A model generated the notes under the pieces. The model was not told where the DNA came from. It saw only the letters and a program-made list of their open reading frames with translations, and did not search any database. Below, piece by piece: positions 1 to 5,099 of a stretch of 5,390 bases of DNA. The stretch lies in NCBI GenBank assembly GCA_937863625.1, contig CALMGO010000204.1, positions 1 through 5,390 of the forward strand, in the 5' to 3' direction. Position 1 is the stretch's first letter. The number at the start of each line of letters is the position of its first letter. Made by a program: the position numbers and the translations under genes. The DNA comes from an uncultured bacterium (lineage in GTDB: Bacteria; Planctomycetota; DG-23; SLPQ01).

Positions 1-19
1 CAAAGGGTTGATAGCGAAC

Positions 20-48
20 ATTATACGGAAATTGGCCGTTTTTGTCAA
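20..48 (-). promoter_or_regulatory. Consensus sigma70 promoter reading leftward out of the window
   Basis: Read on the minus strand, bases 48-43 are TTGACA and bases 25-20 are TATAAT, separated by exactly 17 bases. Both hexamers match the sigma70 consensus 6/6 with ideal spacing. Transcription would start near base 13 and leave the window at base 1, so the gene served is not visible. There is no TG extension before the -10 and the sequence upstream of the -35 is GC-rich, so no UP element is evident. The AT-rich patch (about 20-48) stands out from the GC-rich surroundings. The match is seen directly; activity is inferred. Confidence 0.75.
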
Positions 49-97
49 CAGTCCGAGCCGGGACGCCGTCGCTATCGCCGGGTGCGTCACAGCGTTG

Positions 98-125
98 TTG
101 ATTTTCCGGCATGTTCTGGTATCCT
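98..125 (+). promoter_or_regulatory. Probable extended -10 promoter for the yggS-proC-yggU cluster
   Basis: A -35-like TTGATT (98-103) is followed after 16 bases by TATCCT (120-125). The -10 is preceded directly by TGG (117-119), which fits the TGn extended -10 element. A start near base 132 would give a leader of about 30 bases before the ATG at 163. The -10 matches consensus at 4 of 6 positions and the -35 at 4 of 6, so this is a moderate promoter. It is placed sensibly in the only non-coding stretch upstream of the cluster. Confidence 0.45.
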
Positions 126-162
126 CGACACCGAGTTTTGGTCAAGGCAACCGGGGAAAACC

Positions 163-873
163 ATGCAAAAGGAACTCCTTGCCGCAAATTACCGCCGCGT
201 CCTCGACCGCGCAGCAGCGGCCGCTGACAGGGCCGGTCGCCCGCCGGGGTCCTTTACCCTCGTCGCCGTCACAAAATCCGTCTCCACGCCCGTCGCTTCC
301 GACCTTTTTGACCTCGGCGCACGCGACCTCGGCGAAAACCGCGTCTCAAACCTCCTTGAAAAAGCCGCCGCTCTCGCCGGGAAACCCATAAACTGGCACA
401 TGATAGGCCATCTCCAGTCCAGAAAGGCGAAAGACATCGTCGGCCGCGCATGCCTTATACACAGCGTTGACTCGCTCTCTCTTGCGACAAAAATCGACAG
501 CGTCGCCGCCACCCAGGGCATCACCCAGGACATACTCCTCGAGGTAAATATCTCCGCCGAAGAGTCCAAGTACGGCATCGCCCCTCATGATGCCCCCAGA
601 GTCGCCGCAGAGGTCTCCCGGCTCGAAAACGTCCGCCTTCTCGGCCTCATGACCATGGCGCCCATCGTCGACAACCCCGAGGACACCCGGCCGGTCTTCA
701 AGAGTCTGAAGAACCTTGCCGATGACATATCCGCCGCTGGCTATTTTGCCCGCCAGCCGTACCATCTTTCCGTGGGCATGACTCAGGATTTTGAAATCGC
801 CATACAGGAGGGGGCCACGCTCGTCCGCGTAGGCTCCGCACTTTACGAAGGACTACAAGGGGGACTCGCATAA
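163..873 (+). CDS. yggS: YggS/PROSC (PLPBP) family pyridoxal-phosphate-binding protein
   Basis: This 236-residue protein matches the usual length of the YggS/PROSC family. The family binds pyridoxal 5'-phosphate in the cytoplasm, buffers the B6 pool and influences amino-acid metabolism; no catalytic activity is firmly established. The fold is an alanine-racemase-like TIM barrel. The PLP lysine is expected at K38 in LVAVTK. Other family blocks are GENR (57-60), WHMIGHLQSRK (78-88), EVNISAEESKYGI (127-139), GLMTMAP (161-167) and a C-terminal phosphate-binding stretch LSVGMTQDFEIAI followed by GATLVRVGSALY. The ATG at 163 is chosen because homology begins there and GGGGAA lies 6 bases upstream. 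A GTG at 82 in the same frame would add 27 unrelated residues and run through the promoter. The stop overlaps the proC start by one base (TAATG), which suggests translational coupling. The PLP protein sits beside a proline-synthesis gene, as in many bacteria. Confidence 0.95.
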   Translation: MQKELLAANYRRVLDRAAAAADRAGRPPGSFTLVAVTKSVSTPVASDLFDLGARDLGENRVSNLLEKAAALAGKPINWHMIGHLQSRKAKDIVGRACLIHSVDSLSLATKIDSVAATQGITQDILLEVNISAEESKYGIAPHDAPRVAAEVSRLENVRLLGLMTMAPIVDNPEDTRPVFKSLKNLADDISAAGYFARQPYHLSVGMTQDFEIAIQEGATLVRVGSALYEGLQGGLA

Positions 874-1685
874 TGTCGCTTTTAGAAGGGAAACGCATCG
901 GTTTTCTCGGCGCCGGCAACATGGCAGAGGCCCTCGTCCGCGGCCTCATCTCCGGCGGCTTTCCGGCAGGCTCCATCATCGCAAGCGACGTTTCCGAGGC
1001 GCGGCGCAAGTTCTTCGCCGACGACCTCCATGTCGCCGCCACCAACGACAACCGCGACGTCGTCGCCAAATCCGACATAGTCGTCTTTGCCGTAAAGCCG
1101 CAGAACATGCCCGAACTCGTCGCCATTCTATCCGGCGTCGGCCCCGGCAAACTCTTCATCTCCATCTGCGCAGGCATCTCGACGTCGTTTATCGAAAAGG
1201 GCCTCGGCGGCACGCCGCACGTCGTCCGCGCCATGCCCAATACCCCCATGCTTGTCGGCGCGGGCGCAGCCGCCATCGCCAAAGGCGCAAACGCCAATGA
1301 TGCCGACGTCACCGTCGCGCGCGCGATATTCGAATCCGCCGCCAAGGTCACCGTCGTCACCGAGTCGATGATGGACGCCGTCACTGCCGTGAGCGGTTCC
1401 GGACCGGCGTATTTTCTCTACCTCGTCGAGGCGCTCGCGGAGGCGGGAGTAGTCCTCGGCCTGCGAAAGGCCGCCGCGCTCGAACTCGCCCGGCAGACGG
1501 CATTCGGCACCGGTAAACTCCTCGCCGAAAGTCCCGACTCTCCCGAAGAACTCCGCCGCAAGGTCACCTCCCCCGGAGGCACGACTTTCGCCGCTATCAG
1601 CAAACTCGAGGCCGCCGGCCTCAAGGCAATCGTCACCGAGGCCGTCAAGGCCGCCGCCGCGCGCTCAAAGGAACTCGGACGCTGA
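873..1685 (+). CDS. proC: Pyrroline-5-carboxylate reductase
   Basis: This enzyme reduces 1-pyrroline-5-carboxylate to L-proline with NAD(P)H, the last step of proline synthesis, in the cytoplasm. The 270 residues are full length for the family. An N-terminal Rossmann domain has the nucleotide-binding loop GFLGAGNMAEAL (10-21), then VFAVKPQ (71-77) and VVRAMPNTP (117-125), where the cofactor and substrate sites meet. The helical dimerisation domain carries AVSGSGPAYFLYLVEALAEAG (172-192, most of the family signature) and VTSPGGTT (231-238). All expected motifs are intact. Translation starts at the ATG in the TAATG overlap with yggS; AAGGGGG near 857-863 can serve as ribosome binding site. The stop overlaps the next start by one base (TGATG). 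No proA or proB is present nearby. Confidence 0.97.
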   Translation: MSLLEGKRIGFLGAGNMAEALVRGLISGGFPAGSIIASDVSEARRKFFADDLHVAATNDNRDVVAKSDIVVFAVKPQNMPELVAILSGVGPGKLFISICAGISTSFIEKGLGGTPHVVRAMPNTPMLVGAGAAAIAKGANANDADVTVARAIFESAAKVTVVTESMMDAVTAVSGSGPAYFLYLVEALAEAGVVLGLRKAAALELARQTAFGTGKLLAESPDSPEELRRKVTSPGGTTFAAISKLEAAGLKAIVTEAVKAAAARSKELGR

Positions 1686-1981
1686 TGATAGAACTCACCG
1701 TCAAGGCCGGCGTCGCTACCTTCGCCGTCCGCGTCTCCCCCGGAGCGGCCAAAACCCGCATCCTCGGCGAACATGACGGCGCGTTAAAGATCTCCGTCGC
1801 CGCGGCCCCCGAAAAGGGCAAGGCCAATAAGGCGGTCGTAGACTACGTGGCTCGTCTCTTCGCCGTCAGAAAAGCAGACGTCGAGGTCATCTCGGGACTC
1901 TCCTCCAAAGATAAACGCGTGGCAATCAAAGGCTTGGCTCCCGGCGCGATTTCGGATAAACTATCCGCACTCTTGAAATAG
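1685..1981 (+). CDS. yggU: YggU/DUF167 (UPF0235) family protein
   Basis: This is a 98-residue protein of the small UPF0235/DUF167 family, whose biochemical role is not established. Typical blocks are FAVRVSPGAAKTRI (13-26), the highly conserved AAPEKGKANKAVVDYVARLF (40-59), and VISGLSSKDKRVAIKG (68-83). Length and motif order are normal for the family. It starts at the ATG inside the proC stop (TGATG), with AAGGAA about 11 bases upstream, so it is probably translationally coupled to proC. Together with yggS this is a known conserved neighbourhood. The membrane protein gene yggT, often found in such clusters, is absent here. A 31-base gap without a hairpin terminator follows, so read-through into the next gene is likely. 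Confidence 0.93.
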   Translation: MIELTVKAGVATFAVRVSPGAAKTRILGEHDGALKISVAAAPEKGKANKAVVDYVARLFAVRKADVEVISGLSSKDKRVAIKGLAPGAISDKLSALLK

Positions 1982-2001
1982 TCATGTAACAGCCGTTTCC
2001 A

Positions 2002-2007
2002 AAGGAG
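2002..2007 (+). promoter_or_regulatory. Strong Shine-Dalgarno site for the purine nucleoside phosphorylase
   Basis: AAGGAG ends 5 bases before the ATG at 2013, inside the run AAAGGAG. It is the strongest ribosome binding site in the window and fixes the start. It suggests that the phosphorylase is translated independently of the coupled genes upstream, even if it is on the same transcript. Confidence 0.85.
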
Positions 2008-2012
2008 ATGCG

Positions 2013-2834
2013 ATGAAGGACCTCAAGACCCAGATCAAAGAAGCCGTCGCCGCCATCCGCAAGGTCTCCGACCTCGCGCCCCAGGTCGGCATTATCCTCG
2101 GCACAGGCCTCGGCGCCGTCGCCGAAGACATAAAGAAATCCGCCGAGATCCCCTACTCCGATATTCCCAATTTCCCCGTCTCCACCGTCAAAGGCCACGC
2201 AGGAAATCTCATCCTCGGCACCCTCTCTGGCAAGCCAGTCGTCGCCATGGAGGGGCGTTTTCACCGTTACGAGGGATACACGCTCCAGGAGATCACTCTT
2301 CCCGTTCGCGTCATGAAGGCTCTCGGCGCGAAGTCGCTCGTCGTCTCTAACGCGTGCGGCTGTCTAAACCCCCGTTGGAACAAAGGCGACCTCATCATCA
2401 TCGAGGACCACATCAACCTCATGGGTGATAATCCCTTGATCGGCCCCAACGATGACACTCTCGGGCCCCGTTATCCCGATATGATAGAGCCGTACTCCCT
2501 CGAATACGTCGCCATGGCCGAGGATATCGCTCAGAAGGAAGGCATCCGCGCTCACAGAGGCGTTTACGCCGCCATGACCGGGCCGTGCCTTGAGACGCGC
2601 GCGGAGTACCGGATGCTCCAGATAATCGGCGCTGACGCCATTGGCATGTCGACGGTTCCTGAGGTTATCGTGGCCGTGCATGCAGGGCTCAAGACTTTCG
2701 GCGTCGGGATACTCACCGACGTGTGCCTGCCCGACGCGCTCCAGCCGGTTGACATCTCTGAGATCATCGCCACCGCCACTGAGGCCGAGCCGCATCTGAG
2801 CAAACTCATCGAGAAACTCGTCGAAAAGATGTAG
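2013..2834 (+). CDS. Purine nucleoside phosphorylase (trimeric PNP/MTAP family)
   Basis: This enzyme cleaves purine (deoxy)ribonucleosides with phosphate to the free base and (deoxy)ribose-1-phosphate, for purine salvage in the cytoplasm. The 273 residues match the trimeric PNP family. Visible motifs are GIILGTGLG (26-34, phosphate loop), GHAG (61-64), EGRFHRYEGY (80-89, phosphate and ribose contacts), SNACGCLNP (112-120, base pocket), GPCLETRAEYRML (190-202, with the base-binding Glu194) and GMSTVPEVIVA (211-221). At the position of human PNP Asn243, which selects 6-oxopurines, this protein has Asp236 in LTDVCLPDALQPVD. Adenine-specific MTAP has Asp there, so base preference may differ from classic guanosine/inosine PNPs. 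Other residues are PNP-like rather than MTAP-like. The gene lies 31 bases after yggU and 18 before the next gene, so it is probably in the same operon. Family is sure; exact substrate is not, and no gene symbol is given for that reason. Confidence 0.93.
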   Translation: MKDLKTQIKEAVAAIRKVSDLAPQVGIILGTGLGAVAEDIKKSAEIPYSDIPNFPVSTVKGHAGNLILGTLSGKPVVAMEGRFHRYEGYTLQEITLPVRVMKALGAKSLVVSNACGCLNPRWNKGDLIIIEDHINLMGDNPLIGPNDDTLGPRYPDMIEPYSLEYVAMAEDIAQKEGIRAHRGVYAAMTGPCLETRAEYRMLQIIGADAIGMSTVPEVIVAVHAGLKTFGVGILTDVCLPDALQPVDISEIIATATEAEPHLSKLIEKLVEKM

Positions 2835-2840
2835 GCGTGC

Positions 2841-2845
2841 AGGGG
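2841..2845 (+). promoter_or_regulatory. Ribosome binding site deciding the URO-D-like start
   Basis: AGGGG ends 7 bases before the ATG at 2853 but 13 bases before the in-frame ATG at 2859. Spacing favours 2853, although homology (THRDRMFAAIRGE) would fit either start. Confidence 0.55.
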
Positions 2846-2852
2846 CGCGCAG

Positions 2853-4049
2853 ATGCCCATGACCCACAGAGACCGCATGTTCGCGGCGATTCGCGGCGAG
2901 CCGACAGACCGCCTCCCGTGGGCGCCGAGGCTCGACCTCTGGTACTCCGCCAATAAGCGCGCCGGGACGCTCCCCGACAAATACCGCCATGCTTCGCTCA
3001 TCGACATCCTCGACGACATCGACGCAGGGCTCCACGCCGTCGTCCCCGATTTTCGCGATTTGCGTTCTCCAGAAGACGACGTCGACCGCGCCCTCGGTAT
3101 ATACCGTCTCCACACCATGCCGTACCGCACCGTGCTTACGGACATCCGCCGTACAGTCGAGCGCGCCGCCGACCGCACCCGCGTCACTTATCATACGCCC
3201 GTCGGGGACGTATCCGCCGTCACCGTCTACGACGAATCCATGCGCGCGGCAGGCATCACCATCAGCCACATCGAGACCCACCTCTGGCAGAGCGGAGCCG
3301 ACTACGCGCCACTCGTCCACATCTTCGAAAACGCTCGCGTCGAGCCGAACTACTCCGGCTATTCGGAGTTTGCCGGGAAGGTAGGGGCTCGCGGCATAGC
3401 CGTCGGATTTGTAAACGGCTCCGCCTCGCTCATGCACCACATTCAGCGCGAACTCATGACCTTTGAAAACTTCTGCTACGAGATGCACGACCACCCAGAT
3501 GAAATGAGCGCCCTCGCCGACGCCATCGGCTCTTACTGGACGCGCGTCCTTGCCACGGCCGCAGCATCCCCCGCCGAGGTCATCTTCCTGGGCGGCAACT
3601 ATGACTCCATGATTACATATCCGCCGTTTTTCGCCGAGCACATCGAGCCGTGGCTTCGCCGCTTCGCGGACGACCTGCACTCGCGCGGCAAGTTTCTCCT
3701 GACGCACACGGACGGCGAAAACCTCGGCCTCCTGCCGCACTATCTCGCCTCTCGTATCGATATCGCCGACTCCGTGTGCCCCTCTCCCATGACGCGCCTC
3801 ACCTTGAAAGAAGTTCGCGACACGTTTGCCGGGAGAATCACGATAATGGGCGGCGTCCCGTCGGTGGCGCTTTTGGCCGAGTCGATGAGCGACAGGGAGT
3901 TTGAAGTGTTTCTCGAATCTTTCTTCGCGGACCTCGGCCCCGGCGACCATCTCATCCTCGGCGTCTCCGACACCACCCCGCCCGCCGCCGACTGGCGACG
4001 AATCCTCCGCGTCGGACAACTTGCGAAATCTTTTTGTCCCTCGGCCTGA
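2853..4049 (+). CDS. Uroporphyrinogen decarboxylase-like (URO-D superfamily) protein
   Basis: This 398-residue protein has the URO-D/cobalamin-methyltransferase superfamily pattern. The N-terminus HRDRMFAAIRGEPTDRLPW (5-23) is the usual opening. A C-terminal half follows with THTDGENLGLLPHYL (284-298), SVCPSPMTRLTLKEV (307-321), ITIMGGVPS (329-337) and HLILGVSDTTPPAADW (366-381). It is unlikely to be the haem enzyme HemE: the RQAGRY-type N-terminal motif is missing and the chain is longer than typical HemE. Corrinoid:CoM methyltransferases of this superfamily (MtaA, CmuA) bind zinc with His-x-Cys and a later Cys. Here the first motif reads His285-Thr-Asp287 and the late Cys seems to be absent, with Asp373 nearby. 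Substrate and reaction are unknown. No signal peptide or membrane segment is visible, so it is probably cytoplasmic. It begins 18 bases after the phosphorylase gene, in the same frame and probably the same transcript. A second family member lies 1 kb downstream on the other strand. Confidence 0.85.
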   Translation: MPMTHRDRMFAAIRGEPTDRLPWAPRLDLWYSANKRAGTLPDKYRHASLIDILDDIDAGLHAVVPDFRDLRSPEDDVDRALGIYRLHTMPYRTVLTDIRRTVERAADRTRVTYHTPVGDVSAVTVYDESMRAAGITISHIETHLWQSGADYAPLVHIFENARVEPNYSGYSEFAGKVGARGIAVGFVNGSASLMHHIQRELMTFENFCYEMHDHPDEMSALADAIGSYWTRVLATAAASPAEVIFLGGNYDSMITYPPFFAEHIEPWLRRFADDLHSRGKFLLTHTDGENLGLLPHYLASRIDIADSVCPSPMTRLTLKEVRDTFAGRITIMGGVPSVALLAESMSDREFEVFLESFFADLGPGDHLILGVSDTTPPAADWRRILRVGQLAKSFCPSA

Positions 4050-4062
4050 TGCGCCCTATAAT
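4034..4062 (+). promoter_or_regulatory. Probable sigma70 promoter for the HAD gene
   Basis: A perfect -10 TATAAT (4057-4062) is preceded by TTGTCC (4034-4039, 4 of 6 consensus) with a 17-base spacer. The -35 lies in the last codons of the URO-D-like gene and the -10 just after its stop. Start of transcription near 4069 would give a leader of about 43 bases. The longer intergenic gap here (63 bases) supports a separate transcription unit. Seen as a sequence match; activity is inferred. Confidence 0.55.
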
Positions 4063-4112
4063 CTCGTTGGCTGGCGCGGTGAGCCTGCAATTACTCATGC
4101 AGAGGGCCTGGC

Positions 4113-5093
4113 ATGTCGTGGTTAGACCGCCTGAACAACTTCAGGTTTTGGACGGGCGTCTGTTTCCTTCTCTGCGCCTGCCTTGCCGCCGTGCTCAGGC
4201 CTCTTCGCGGCATTCTCGGCTCTGCTATGATACCTGTACTTGTCGCCCTCGCCGCAGTCGCCTGGTTCGTCGAGCGAAGGAGCCGGTTGCGTCGTATAGA
4301 CGCGCTCGCGGAGAAGGGCAGGCGCAGATGTGCCGCTCCCGAGAAACCCGTGGACCCGCATGAAGCCTTAAGGAGCCTCATGACCCTCCGCTTCATCGAC
4401 GACTATGACGTGATTCTGCTCGACATGGGCAATACCTTCATGTTCGACGCGGACCGTTTCCACGATGCCGCCGAAATCGCCTCCACCTACAGATCGCAAG
4501 GCGGCACTCTGCTTGCCGGTGACAAAGTCGCCTCTATCATCGCACAGATGGAGGAAATCGCCCTTCGCTACAGCAGGGATGCCGAGTACTTCGAGAGATT
4601 CCCCCAGATGGCTGAAGTCTTGCGTGAAGTCCCTAAGGCCGCCGGTCTCCCCGGTGAAGAAATGGAGCGCCTTGTCCGTGTCTACAGCCTGCAGGAGGCA
4701 GGGACGATATCGCCTGAGAGCGTTGCCGTCCTCCGCCAACTCCGCCGGACTCACGCAATCGGCGTCGTCTCCAACGTGTGGGCGCCGAGTTCGTTTTTCC
4801 GTCGCGTCTTCGATGAGGTCGGGGTAACGGACCTCTTCAGCGTGATTGTCTTCTCGTCGGACCTGGGCGTCATAAAGCCGTCGCCGCTCATCTTTCGCGA
4901 AGCGCTTGCCGCTTTCGACGCTCCTCAGGAGCGGATCGTCTACGTCGGGGACAGTTTTAAGCGCGACGTCGCCGGAGCCGCCGCCGTGGGAATCTCATCC
5001 GTGTGGATTTCAAACGACGGGCAGATCCCTGCCGGTTTCGACTGCCGCCCGAACCTCATCGTCCGCAGCCTCGCCGATCTTCTCGCGGTGTAG
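4113..5093 (+). CDS. HAD-family hydrolase with two N-terminal membrane segments
   Basis: This 326-residue protein has two parts. Residues about 12-29 and 37-52 are hydrophobic and look like a membrane hairpin. They are followed by a basic stretch (ERRSRLRR, 54-61) expected to stay in the cytoplasm. Residues about 95-326 are a haloacid-dehalogenase-type domain with a C1 helical cap (about 112-200). Motif I is LLDMGNT with nucleophile Asp104, motif II is VVSN with Ser220, motif III is Lys255 in GVIKPSP, and motif IV is VGDSFKRD with Asp280 and Asp285. Such proteins usually hydrolyse phosphate esters, but the substrate is unknown. The usual second Asp of motif I is Gly106, as in some family members such as YihX. 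The ATG at 4113 follows AGAGGG (4101-4106) and is the only ATG, GTG or TTG start in frame between the stop at 4080-4082 and the membrane segments. A second possible start lies at 4380. It converges with the minus-strand gene, 6 bases apart. Confidence 0.88.
   Translation: MSWLDRLNNFRFWTGVCFLLCACLAAVLRPLRGILGSAMIPVLVALAAVAWFVERRSRLRRIDALAEKGRRRCAAPEKPVDPHEALRSLMTLRFIDDYDVILLDMGNTFMFDADRFHDAAEIASTYRSQGGTLLAGDKVASIIAQMEEIALRYSRDAEYFERFPQMAEVLREVPKAAGLPGEEMERLVRVYSLQEAGTISPESVAVLRQLRRTHAIGVVSNVWAPSSFFRRVFDEVGVTDLFSVIVFSSDLGVIKPSPLIFREALAAFDAPQERIVYVGDSFKRDVAGAAAVGISSVWISNDGQIPAGFDCRPNLIVRSLADLLAV
4369..4382 (+). promoter_or_regulatory. Possible internal ribosome binding site and start within the HAD gene
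   Basis: TAAGGAG (4369-4375) lies 4 bases before the in-frame ATG at 4380 (Met90). This start would produce a 237-residue protein that begins directly before the HAD core and lacks the membrane segments. The site is a better Shine-Dalgarno match than the one at the upstream start, but the spacing is short. A similar AAGGAG occurs around 4275 without an ATG, so chance is possible. Confidence 0.3.
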
Positions 5094-5099
5094 CCCGTC

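Noticed and set aside
51..64. Inverted repeat GTCC/GGAC between the two divergent promoters
   Set aside because: A 4-base stem with a 6-base loop is not significant and matches no operator I recognise.
82..162. GTG start at 82 extending YggS by 27 residues
   Set aside because: Family similarity begins at the ATG at 163, which has its own GGGGAA site, and the extension would cover the proposed promoter.
8..391. 127-codon plus-strand frame starting TTG at base 8
   Set aside because: It overlaps yggS out of frame, is Pro/Ser/Thr-rich without domain features, and passes through both promoters.
2008..2016. Minimal two-codon frame ATGCGATGA overlapping the phosphorylase start
   Set aside because: Two codons are expected by chance, and the ATG at 2008 is directly adjacent to the Shine-Dalgarno, too close for initiation.
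2364..4019. 551-codon open frame on the minus strand across the phosphorylase and URO-D-like genes
   Set aside because: Its translation is rich in Val, Asp, Gly, Arg and His, as expected for the antisense of GC-rich coding sequence, and shows no recognisable domain. The two sense genes share a reading frame, so their antisense shadow runs on across the junction.
2853..4049. Assignment as HemE (haem-pathway uroporphyrinogen III decarboxylase)
   Set aside because: The HemE N-terminal substrate motif is not present and no other haem gene is nearby; only the superfamily is supported.
4085..4102. Hairpin CTGCA/TGCAG before the HAD ribosome binding site
   Set aside because: Only 5 base pairs with an 8-base loop and no T-run; too weak to call a terminator or regulatory structure.
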